From positions 146,167 through 210,166 of the forward strand of contig CAJNDS010000147.1 in the NCBI GenBank assembly GCA_905221605.1: a DNA stretch of 64,000 bases. The letters run 5' to 3'. Position numbers and translations under genes: made by a program. The first letter of the stretch is position 1. Each line of letters starts with the position of its first letter. The notes below the pieces were generated by a model. That model worked only from the letters and a program-made list of their open reading frames with translations, had not been told where the DNA came from and made no database searches. Origin of the DNA: Symbiodinium natans. Taxonomy: Eukaryota > Sar > Dinophyceae > Suessiales > Symbiodiniaceae. This document shows positions 52,320-62,998 of the stretch, piece after piece.

Positions 52320-55300
52320 CTAAACCCTAAATAGTAAAGACTCCGCTCCTCCACTCGCCAGCTCCGGCTGGCCTTTGGGGGGCCGCCTTTCTTCCGGCGC
52401 TTCAGCTCCCGGCAGAAGGGCGGCGTTGAGTGCGAGCCAAGCCGGGACTCGCTGCCCTGGGTTCAGGGCTTAGGGTTTAGGGTTTAGGGTTTAGGTTGGG
52501 ATGTTCCCCTTTTACTAACAGTCCTTAATATCATGACCCCTGTTACGGAGGTTCTTACAAGGGAACATTCCAAGGTTTAGGGCCTCGGGACGTAGGGGTT
52601 TAGGGTTGAGGGTTGAGGGTTTAGGGGTTAGGGTTTAGGGTTGTAAGGGCTAAGGGTCAGAATGTTGGTAACTCCATGGCAAGTTGCCGAGCATGGCATC
52701 TTTCAAAGATGCAGCCTAGCTTGGGGAGAACCCTGCCTCAAGAACCTAAAACCTACCTTTTTTGCATGCTACCCCAGAATCCTGTAAGGTTTTGTTTATA
52801 CTACGAACCTTGAAAAAGCAGTTTTGGGGTGCTTGTATAAGGTAGACTGCGAGGAGGCGTTAAAGGGCCAAAATATGTGGGATGACGGCTTAAGCAGGTG
52901 AGGGTTTAGGGTTTAGGGTTTAGGGTTTAGGGTTTAGGGTTTAGGGTTTAGGGTTTAGGGTTTAGGGTTTAGGGTTTAGGGTTTCGGTGAGCCAAACCCG
53001 GCCGCGTCCTGCACATCCGTCTTAAGTGTGCCATGGAACTGCCCTCCTGCAAGAAGACCCTGTCACAGAGTGGTGGTCAAAGACCTAAACCGCAAACCCT
53101 AAACCCCAAACCCTAAACCCTAAACCCTAAACCCCAAACCCCAAACCCCAAACCCCAAACTCCAAACCCCAAACCCCAAACCCTAAACCCTAAACCCTAA
53201 ACCCTTTAGAAGATCGCAATTATGGCCCGGAAGGACACCTCCCTGCAGGAACGTGATGACAGTGCCTGGGCATCCTGGCTCAAGGCATAAAGGCGCGTTC
53301 AGCACTCCGCGCAGCACTGACGCAGCGGTTTAGGGTTCAGGGTTTAGGGTTTAGGGTTGAGGGTTGAGGGTTTAGGGTTTAGGTCTGCGCCAGCCATGGC
53401 CAGTCCCCAACGCCCTGATAATCTCATAAGACTCTACCTCGGAGCCCTTAAGGTTGTACCTTGGGCTTGGGGGCCCCTTCTAAAGGCCCTCTAAGGGAAT
53501 ATATAGAGGCCATCTTAGGAGCATATTCAGGGAAACCTCTAAGGGTGCAGTCTTTGGGGTACGAGTCTTAACCCCTTTGACAAACCCTAGACCGCCTAAA
53601 CCCTTTTGCCCTCACGGGCCTCCTCAAGAAAGCACCCGCCTCGATGGCCTTGAACCGAGGACCCATGAACCAAGACAAGCCTGGAGCGCACGAAGGAGCA
53701 GCTTCTCAGCTGCACCTCTTTGATTTTTGTTTGGTTTGTCTCGCTCTGCTGTCTCTCTTTCTCTCGACTCCTGGCACCTACTATCCTGCTCTATACTCAC
53801 TATATGCTAAAGCTCCCCTTTTTAAAAAAGAATATCATGCCATCCTCGATGCAGGTCTGAGCGTCTCGGCATGGGCGGGCCGGAGACTTCACGACACAGC
53901 AGAGCAAGATCAGGACCATGGCACTGGTGTTTGGGGGCTTACAGCCCCATGTACCCATCTAATAGTATATACTTGCGCCTTAAAGGGGGTTCCTATACAG
54001 TAGCTTTAGGGCCCAAATATCCAAATATGTACTATGCGGGTACATGGACCTTAGGGTAGGGATTGCCTATAGACACCGTCCGAACAGAACTGATCGTTCT
54101 TGTGGGCTCCGTATGGTGTAGGTTCCGTCTTTTTTTGGGGTTTGGGCACTTAGCCTGACATTCAATAGCAACATGCACGAAATCAGAAGTGGACCCCCCC
54201 CAGCATGAACATTGAATTGCAGACCCCGGAGAATGTCGCCCAAATCTCGTGCAAGGTTTCGCACATGCTGGTACACAAAGAGCCCAAATACCCCTTAATT
54301 GAGGAACATACCTTACATCACGTTAAGGGTCCGTTTATAAAGTAAGGTAAGTTCCTTAACCAAGGGGTATTGGCCTCTTTGGGTAACTCGATTAAGAATA
54401 AGGGCCCCTGTCGAGAACCTGCCGGAAGCACCTAAGCCATCCTCGAGGGCTACAAATGAAGCCCCCTTCCGTGGGATCATGCGCCCGATTACGGTCTGCG
54501 GGACCGCCATAGGCCCCTTTAGGGTTTTCAACTGGGGGTTTCCGAAAATAGGGGGTGCCCTTTTCGGGGGGTTCCCATTAGTAAGGAATTGCAGTTATTT
54601 TGGGAAATATTAGGGGGTACCCCGACCCCCCTATTTTTTTGGGGCAGTCCCCTCTTCCTTTGCCAGTTCTGGGCCAGGCTTGCCGACTTCGACTTCTGCG
54701 AGGTTCTGCGAGGCTTCCAAAAGTCTGCTGGCGGGCCATGGCTGTGGGACGTTCCCGCTGATACTAACAGCCCTTCATTGGGATTCTAGGACCCCCTTGA
54801 TTGGGATCATAGTACCCAGTTCATAGGGGCTATAGTACCCCCCCCCCCCCCCTTTATTCCTATCCCGACTACGGGCTGTTAGTGTAAGGGGGAACATGCA
54901 AGACATGACTGTGAGTCCTCCCAGTATCGCGGACTTGGGCCGCAGAGTCCGGAACTTGTGGGCCGAATGTGTGGGCCGCATGGCGCCTGTGAGATGCTGG
55001 GGTTTAGGGTTTAGGGTTTAGGGTTTAGGGTTTAGGGTGGATGTTGTGACCGGCTTACATGCTGCACTCCATTGCAGGAGCCAATCATACTGAATCATAC
55101 GGTTTAGGGTTTAGGGTTTATAGGGCTTAGGGTTGCAATGTGCGACGAGACGACCTGTCTTGTGAGAGCCTGCAGACAGGAAGGATAGAAAAACGCGCGC
55201 GCGGAGCAAACAGCAAGGAGACTGCCTTGGCAAGATCCCCTTTTTAGGATCCCCATTTGGGGTTTAGGGTTTAGGGTTTAGGGGGATGGATCCCTCTTGT

Positions 55301-56425
55301 TTAAGACCCCCTTAAGGCTCCCTTTGAATCGTTAGCCTTGAGGCCGTGAGCTTCTGTCAAGCAAGTGGAGGGTTCAGGGGGTTTGCGGGTTTAGGGTTTA
55401 GGGTTTTTTGGGGGGTTTACGATATTGGGGGTACCTTGTTGGGGTCCTTATCACAAGGGGATCCGACTATTTGTGGATTCAATTTTTGGCTATTCTCGTA
55501 AACCCCCGGGGATTTGGCCCCGAGTCCCCTTAAACCCGAAACCCAAACCCTAAACCCTAAACGGCTTCTGAGGAGTTGGGAGTCGAGGGGTTGCTGAGGT
55601 CAGGTGCGTCGCTGTCGACCCTGGTCTCAGACTACATCCCCTCCGTGCGCAGGCGCGGGTCCTAGTTTCGACCCCAGGCCACCCTTATTCCCTGAACCCT
55701 AATTCCTAAACCTTGAGGGTTTAGGGTTTAGGGTTTAGGGTTTAGGGTTTAGGGTTTAGGGTTTAGGGTTTAGGGTTTAGGGTTTAGGGTTTAGGGTAAC
55801 TTCAGGAGCTTGACTTGAAGTCCTGAAGCACTGGCTCCCGAGCCTCTGCAAAAACCCGTAAACCCTGAAGCCCTCCAAGGTACGTGCTGTTAGATGTGTG
55901 CGTATACTCTCAAAATATTCAGACATATATGTGTGTGTGTATACATACATATCTCTATTATTTGTTATAAGCCCTAAACCCCTACACTAAACCCTAACAA
56001 AACCCTAAACCCCTGAACCCTAAACCACTAAACCACTAACCCCTAAACCCCGAAACCCTAAAGCCCTAAACCCCGAAAGGCTTCAACTCCCTAAACCCCT
56101 AAACGCCTAAGCCTCTAAACCCTAACCCCCCCCCCCCCCCCCCCCCCCAAAGCCCTACACACAAAGGCTTATATCAATATACGTATCCCGAAGCGAAACC
56201 CTAAGCTCCTGAACCCCTAAACCCTAAACCCCTAAGCCCCTAAACACTATATACTAAAACCCTAAACACTACATGCTAGAAGCCTAAACACTATGTACGA
56301 TTTGCTATAGCCCTAAACACTATATACTAGAACCCTATAAACCTAAACCCCAAGTTAAATCCCTAAACCCCTAAACCCTAAACCCTAAACCCTAAACCCC
56401 TAATTAAATCCCTAAACCCCTAAAG
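52320..56425 (+). other. Repeat-rich stretch with exon islands upstream of the transporter exons
   Basis: TTTAGGG arrays at 52902-52983, 54998-55038, 55721-55798; CCCCAAA variant 53100-53200. Palindromes: family K (53428-53560), D (54748-54895), E (55411-55507). Exon-like islands: 53214-53290 (MARKDTSLQERDDSAWASWL, then TAA), 54662-54745 (ARLADFDFCEVLRGFQKSAG) and 55590-55662 (SGASLSTLVSDYIPSVRRRG, which could be the loop 2-3 region of an MFS protein). The N-terminal half of the transporter below must lie here or be lost, but I could not join these pieces. Confidence 0.42.
55411..55507 (+). mobile_element. Palindromic element, family E, 12-bp perfect ends
   Basis: GGGGGTTTACGA (55411-55422) and TCGTAAACCCCC (55496-55507), with GGATCCGACTATTTGTGG inside. 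Relatives: 15437-15490, 42282-42325 and 57640-57766. Confidence 0.82.
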
Positions 56426-59400
56426 GCTTCAGCTCCTCGCCATGTTGGGATCTGTGGCCTTCACGCTGGCGTCCCTCACAGCCGGCACCAGCAATGCGCA
56501 CGTCTCTTGGCTCCAGGCTTTAGGCTGTAGGGTTTGGGGTTTAGGGCTAGGGGTTTAGGGTTTAGGGTTTAGGGTTTAGGGTTTAGGGTTTAGGGTTAGG
56601 GTTTAGGGTTTAGGGTTTAGGGTTTAGGGTTTAGGGCACCTTAAGGAATAGGGCATGCTGAACTACCTTGGGGTCCTTGCTAGGATCGAGCTCTTTGAGC
56701 CTCAACGCTCTTCCTGAAGCAAGTGGTCTAGAGTATGGATCTTCGCTGCCCTCGATATGAAGCAGGGTTTATATTTCTGTTTTGGTGAGTGTATATAAGG
56801 TTCCTCTTTCATATTGGTGAGTGTCTATACCTGGTGTCCTTTTGGGGGGTACAAGAAATATATACCCTGCTTCATATCATGAGACTAGCACAGCGATGTC
56901 TGCTTGGCATTCTGTGTTGCTTGATGCATCTTCACTTTGTTCTATTTGTTGACATGGTGCACGATGGCTCTAAACCCTAAACCCTAAACCCTAAACCCTA
57001 AACCCTAAACCCTAAACCCTAAACCTGGGCATGAGCGCGCAGTCGCCCTCGAGTCACGAGTACGCGCCCGCGGCTTTGCAGGCGCTTGCGTCGGTATTCC
57101 TGGCAGACTTTCGCTTTCGCTGTATGACCCAAAGGTTTCTTTGCAGCCTGACATGTAGCCTGCTTACTAAGCTTGAAGAGCACTAGAGCATTGGGGGTTC
57201 CCCGAACATTGAAATTGGGTGCAGGGTCACCCTCTGCCACGATGCCTCAAGGTATATGAACCCTCGAAGCCTCCCAAGGGCTCGTGGCCCCCCAAGAAAA
57301 GGAAGCATAAGCCACACCAATTGTTGGCACCTGATGTTCCACCCAGTCTAGGATGAACACCCTTTACATTGGGATGTTCCCCCTTATGCTAACAGTACTT
57401 AATAGGGATTGCAGTGCCCCCTATTAGAATCCGTATTAGGACCTTTGTGGTGCTTTACTGTAACTTTCGATCCTTAGCCTTTTTGGGTTTATTGGACTTC
57501 TTAGTATGGCAGCGAAAAGTTTGATTTATAGCTACCCTTCTGAGTGCACCCAAGGGACTGCTAGCATGAGGGGGAACATCCCAACCTTTGCATCTCAGAA
57601 CAAGAATAGGAGACTCAGGTGGGCCGGGCAAATCTAAGTGGGGGTTTACGAAAGTAAGGGACCCCTAAAATAGACCCCCAAAGAGTAGAATCCCCTTTTG
57701 ACAAGGACCCCCTAAAAAAGACCCCAAAGAGTAGGATTCCCGTTTAATAAGAACCCCAACAACTAGGACCGGGAGTAGGCCCTTTTTCCTTTTTTTGGGG
57801 CTGGGGTTCCCTTATAATCCCCTTAAAACCAAAAAGGGTGCCCTTTTTGTTCCTATGTTACTCCTGGATCTAGTATCCCTAAACCCTAAACCCTAATTCC
57901 AAGGTTACGCCTGGGTCAAGAGTAAGAACCCCAACAAACAAGGTATCTTCAGGGCTTAGGAAGCACTCAAGTCGATGATTCCCTCCCCCCCCCCCCCCCC
58001 CCCTTGCATCGAAGCGCCGGATTCCGGGTTTAGGGTTTAGGGCTGTCATCGCTGAGGTTTGCTTCATGAGCTTCTTGCTGTTTGAGTTCTGCGTCGGCAT
58101 CTACTTCCCATCCGTTGGCACCGTCAAGAGCGAGCTGGTTCCAGCACCTTGACATGTGTTAGGAGGAGTGTTAGCCCTAAACCCTAAGCCCGAAGCCCTA
58201 AGCCCTAAACCCTATAAACCCTAAAACCCTAAGACCCTGTGGTAGAGCTGCCACCCCCCCCCCCCCCCCCCGGCACAGATCCCAAAGTGCGAGATAGTCC
58301 AGCCACGGCGAAACAGATGTCAGCAGAAAGTAAGAAAGTGATATAGGGGCCTGAATAATTAGAATTTTTTTTGGGGTTTTTTTCATTGTAAAGGGAGCAT
58401 AAGGGTTTTTTTAGGAATTGTTCCGACCCCTATAGTACTTTCAACAGCCGCACGGGGTCTTCATGGTACCTGTGTACATCGTTTAAAACCAGCTTCCATG
58501 TTAAGCAAGCTACAGCACAGTAGGTCGTCGGGGAAAGAACCCTAAAAGGGTTTATGGTTCATATACCTTAAGAGGAGTTGTAGCATATACCTTAAATAGG
58601 AATTGTAGCAGGATAGGGTATATGACCCCAATGTTAAGGTTTTCGTTGGTACCCAAAGTCGAAGCGAATGACCAGCTAATTGGGGCAAGAAGCTGGAGGG
58701 TTGAGGTTGTTGCATTCGATTAGGCGAGACCCGCCAGCCCCAAACCAGCTCAGCTAGGTGAGAGGCAAAACTACAACCAACAACGAACAGACCACATTTG
58801 GGTTTAGGGTTTAGGGTTTAGGGTTTAGGGTTTAGGGTTTAGGGTTTAGGGTTTAGGGTTTAGGGTTTAGGGTTTAGGGTTTAGGGTTTAGGGTTTGGGG
58901 GGAAGTTGACCCACTTCTACCCGACACCCGAAACCCGAACCCTGCGGAGTGGATGATGCCCCTCGGGGTGTGCGCAGTGCAGGCGGCAAAAACAGTTTAG
59001 GGTTTAGGGTTTAGTAATTTAGGGTTTAGGGTTTAGGGTTTAGGGTTTAGGGTTTAGGGTTTAGACCCTCAGCCTGCAACCTTGCCCCAAGCCAGGAAAA
59101 GATCCGCGCCACCATGCCGCGAACTCAGCAGTTGGAGGTGCTTAGCTGATGCGAAACAGGGTTTAGGGTTTGGGGTTTAGGGTTTAGGGTTTAGGGTTTA
59201 CATTACTGTTATTGGTGAGTGTATATAAGGTTCCTTTTTGTAGATTGGTGAGTTTATGTATTGGGTGTGTCCTATTACTGTTATTGGTGAGTGTATATAA
59301 GGATCCTTCTTGTTTATTCGCCCTCAACTCCATATGAAGTAGGGTTTACACTACTGTTATTGGTGAGTGTATATAAGGTTCCTTTTTTTAGTATTGGTGA

Positions 59401-62400
59401 GTTGGGGATGCAAGGAATATAAACTCGACTTGATGAAGTTCCCTTTTGGGTTGGCTTTTGTTACAGGGGGTTCTACTACCCCCAAAAAAGGTACTACATA
59501 GGAGCCTTTGGGTTGGGATCAGGGTGGCTACTGTTGCCCCTTTTGGTCTGCGAGCGGCTTGTATAGAGGAATCTTGGACAGAGGGTTTTGTTTTCAGGGC
59601 AACAGCTTGAGGGTAGTCGGCATGTTGTCCGCGACAGGGATAGCAGATATTCATAAATCCGCAGGGTTGAGCGTAATGGCTTCCCTCGACATCCTTGCCT
59701 AGGAAGTCTACTGCTGTTGTTATTTTGCGTCTGGGGCCCGCTGAGCGTCTTCGCCTCACGGGTTGAGGGTTTTAGGGTTAGGGTTTAGGGTTTAGGGTTT
59801 AGGGTTTAGGGTTTAGGGTTTAGGGTTTAGGGTTTAGGGTTTAGGGTTTAGGGTTTAGGGTTTAGGGTTTAGGGTTTAGGGTACCCAAAACCCTAAACCC
59901 TAATCACCAAATTCCTAGGGATAATTGGGAGTTTGGCCCAGTTGCAAAGTTGGGGCTTAAGGGTTGGCTGATGGCTTTCTTTTCTGCTTCCCCGCTCTAA
60001 ACCCTAAACCGTGTGGACCTTCCAACCGAATCCTTGCCTGCCTTACGCGAGTTGCGAGCCGAAACCCTGTAAGGCCCCTGCGCAAGGATGACATGCACAA
60101 ACCGAGAAGGGTGGCAATAAAACCCTGTAAGAACTGCCCCGGCTTTCATCTGGGAGACCGAGGGGCTGGACAGTGGCTGTACCTGGCCTAGAGTAGAATA
60201 CATTATTATACGAGAATAATATTATTAATAACATGTATCATTAATAATACTTTAAAATAAGCGATAAGACGAATACTAGTAATAAATGAGATACAAACAT
60301 GTAGTAATATACCACCGTAAAAAAACACAGTTTTTTAATATACAATAAGATACCTTTAACTGACTCAACTCATACGACTTCGTGGGTCTCCCAGGTACAA
60401 CATCTGCAGGGTGCCCCTGAACGCGATTGTAGTTGGCCTCCTCCTCACGAACCTCTCGGTGCTGCAGTGCTTCAGGCGATTGGCACCCCTAAACCCTAAA
60501 CCCTAAACCCTAAACCCTAAACCCTAGACCGGCATGTGGCAAAAAGAGCCCCTAAATCAGGCTTCCGAGCTTAGCGTGTACCGGTTGAAAGGCAGGGGTA
60601 TGTGACCCCCAAGAAGGGTAGAAGCTCCGAAACCAGTAGAAGACGAGGTAGGGTTTAGGGTTTGTGGTTTGGGGACTTTGGCGATTTAGGGGGAGTCCCA
60701 GCCAAAAAGAGGGCGTTTAGTTAGGGATGGCTTCTGACATATGCTTGAGAGGTCCCGGGTGCAAAAAGGGAGAGGTCCCGGGTGCAAAAAGGGTTTAGGG
60801 ATTTATGTGGTTTAGGAGTTATGCGGTTTAGTGTAGTAGGCCCTTTCTGTTAGGTTTTAGGTTCCGTTATATGCCCCTTTAAACCAAGAAGGGAAAGGGC
60901 ACCCTTTTCATTCCCAGGTTACTCTTAGGTCTAGTATGTATCTACGGGTAGTTTCATGGGCCCTGAATATGGTCCCTTACCTCTTCAAAACGGTTCTGAT
61001 GTAAGGGCCCTTAATTTGCTTAGGATATATAAGGGGTATATATGTATATAAACATCCTTTTAAGGGCCCATACTAAGAAACCATGTAACTACCCCTGAAC
61101 CCTGAACCCTAAACCCGAAACCGGAAACCCTAAAGCCTAAACCCATAACCCATAAACCCATAAACCCATAAACCCATAAACCCATAAACCCATAAACCCA
61201 TAAACCCATAAACCCATAAACCCATAAACCCATAAACCCATAAACCCATAAACCCTAAACCCTAATCGCTCCCCCCTAATACTAACCCCCCCCCCCCCCC
61301 CCTAATTTTAAATATGATTTTTCCCGGACCCTGCCGGCACCGAGCCCAATACTAAACCTGTTTGAGAATTAGGGGGGGAGGGGTTCAGGGCCTTCGCACT
61401 TGAGTTGAGCCATTCGGGTTTCAGGGTTTAGGGCTGAAGGCTGACAGGGTTAGGATCCAGGGCTCAGGGCTTAGAGGGTTTAATTGTTAGGTTTCGGAAT
61501 TCAGGTTTTTTGGATTTAGACCCCCCTAATTTTAAACATTTTCGCGTCCAGGCGAATTTCAGAATTAGGGAGGGGGGGGGGGAGGGATTTTGCATTAGGG
61601 GGAAGGGGTTAAACACTAAACCCTGAACCCTCACCCCCCCAAAACCCTAAGAGGTCCCGAAGATGTCAGGTTCTGCGCGATTCTCCTCGCCGCGGTCTTC
61701 CTGGCCTCGTCCCTCGGCTTAGGGTTTTAGGGTTTTAGGGTTTAGGGGTTAGGCGTTTAGGGTGTGGGTTTTTTTGGGTTTTTTGGGGTTTTAGGGTTGA
61801 GGGTTTAGGGGTTTAGGGTTTTAGGGTTTAGGGGTTCAGGGTTGTGGTTTAGGGTTACCTGCTGCAAAAAGGGTTTTAGGGTTTGGAGTTGATTAGGGTT
61901 TGGGGTTTAGGGTTAGTTTTAGGGTTTAGAGTTTAGGGTTTCGGCTCTCGGCTTAGGATTTAGGGGCTCCATTTACCTACCATTTTCTGGGGGCGGTTAC
62001 AACCTGTATTTAATATTTTATAGGTAGTTGAATTCTGTACACAATCTATTAAAGTGATTTCATTCTTCTTTCTCTCCCTTGTTGTGAGTTATTAAGCCTT
62101 TTAGCTGCGGCAGCTCCAACAGCTGCGAGCGGATCAGCGGCAGCTGATCACGAACCTGGCTGTGCAGCTCGCCAGGAGCGGAGTCGGAGCCAAGACGCTC
62201 AGCGGCCTGGGATTTGGGTTTGGGGTTTAGGGTTTAGGGTTTAGGGTTTAGGGTTTAGGGAGGGTTTAGGGTTCAGGGTTTAGGGCTAGGGTGCCAGGCA
62301 CCCCCTTCTGCAAAGGCGCAAGCCGCGTTTGCCCAGCTGGGGAAGGTGCCACACTTGCTTGATGGTGGCATTCAAACCCGAAGTCGAGGCTGCACTGCGG

Positions 62401-62456
62401 GGCAGCTAGGTTGATAAGGGCTCGAAACCCTCAACTCGAAACCCTCAACGGGGGGT

Positions 62457-62497
<41 letters not shown>

Positions 62498-62998
62498 ATG
62501 GGGGTGGTCTCTAAACCCTCTGGAGACTCAATCCTCGAAGACCCAATGAGGGAAAAGCCAAGATCCCACCCTCTATGTGGCCAACCTGTGACTCCCAAAC
62601 CCTATAAATTAGTAGGTTCTCAACCACCCCCCTCCCCCCACCCAACGGCCACAAATGTAGGGTACCCAAAAAGAGACCCTCATTTAGATGCTGCGCAAAT
62701 TTTCTGTGCTGCATGCACAGCCCTAAACCCTAAACCCTAAATCGAAAAACGCCCTGAACCCTGAATCCTAAACCCTAAACCCTAAACCCTCAGCCCTAAA
62801 CCCTCAGCCCTAAACCCTAAACCCTAAACCCTAAACCCTAAACCCTAAACCCTAAACCCTAAACCCTAAACCCTAAACCCTAAACCCTAAACCCTAAACC
62901 CTAAACCCTAAACCCTAAACCCCAATCCCAGGCTGGGGTTGCAGGCGCCACACGGCTTCGAGGAAGTGCCCGAAGCCTTCACTTCCAAAGTCAAGTGA
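56426..62998 (+). CDS. MFSD5-type (MFS_5) transporter, C-terminal exons
   Basis: Exons 56426-56516, 57043-57087, 58057-58143, 60052-60068, 60395-60475, 61670-about 61714; possible tail exons 62101-62210 and 62935-62998 (TGA at 62996-62998). The joined reading goes LGSVAFTLASLTAGTSNAHV, LQALVCFMSFLLFEFCVGIY, FPSVGTVKSELVP, YNICRVPLNAIVVGLLLTNL and FCAILLAAVFLASSLG. A membrane helix with FExCVGxYFPS, then xxNxxRVPLN and a last helix, is the signature of the molybdate-anion-transporter-like MFS_5 family. Introns: GC-AG (56517-57042, 57088-58056, 58144-60051, 60476-61669) and GT-AG (60069-60394). The 17-nt exon 60052-60068 is one residue short of the family pattern, so that junction is uncertain. 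The gene would move an anion across a membrane. Confidence 0.7.
56517..57042 (+). other. Intron opening with TTTAGGG and closing with CCCTAAA, carrying a family F element
   Basis: Starts GCTTTAGGCTGTAGGG, has TTTAGGG to 56637, a palindromic element at 56755-56877 and CCCTAAA at 56970-57024 before CGCGCAG. Same architecture as 8187-8680. Confidence 0.65.
56755..56877 (+). mobile_element. Palindromic element, family F, 24-bp ends
   Basis: ATATGAAGCAGGGTTTATAT (from 56755) and its complement ending 56877 match at 23 of 24 positions. The core, TTGGTGAGTGTATATAAGG and GGTGTCCTTTTGGGG, recurs at 20640-20775 (inverted), 27795-27890 and three times at 59210-59400. Confidence 0.88.
57369..57584 (+). 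mobile_element. Family D element with a family H element nested inside
   Basis: 28-bp ends (57369-57396, 57557-57584; TTGGGATGTTCCCCCTTATG) match at 26 of 28. The interior 57440-57553 is a different repeat (TGTGGTGCTTTACTGTAACT...) whose free copy is at 34239-34350. One element has jumped into another. Confidence 0.85.
58144..60051 (+). other. 1.9 kb intron of the transporter gene
   Basis: Begins GCACCTTGACATG. Contents: C-tract 58252-58270, family B palindrome 58533-58660, TTTAGGG arrays 58799-58896 and 59775-59882, and three family F-like segments 59200-59400. An ORF at 59508-59702 shows no domain. Confidence 0.5.
60074..60119 (+). pseudogene. U6: U6 snRNA fragment inserted in an intron
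   Basis: GCCCCTGCGCAAGGATGACA plus TGCACAAACCGAGAAGG matches the 3' half of U6. It is bracketed by a perfect 12-bp direct repeat AAACCCTGTAAG (60062-60073 and 60120-60131), a target-site-like duplication. The intron carrying it starts GTAAGG, so the insertion duplicated the 5' splice site. Confidence 0.85.
60185..60394 (+). other. AT-rich end of a transporter intron
   Basis: 60190-60350 is about three-quarters A and T (ATTATTATACGAGAATAATA), unlike anything nearby, and ends in GGGTCTCCCAG before exon 60395. It may be an inserted element or organelle-like DNA; no gene is visible. Confidence 0.6.
60476..62934 (+). other. Long introns and repeats of the transporter 3' region
   Basis: Family J palindrome 60945-61093, CCCATAAA variant 61139-61250, C-run 61286-61302, decayed G-rich heptads 61717-61950, island 62101-62212 (LQQLRADQRQLITNLAVQLA), poly(G) 62449-62496 and CCCTAAA 62816-62925. 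A duplicated GAGAGGTCCCGGGTGCAAAA lies at 60749-60790. Confidence 0.5.
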
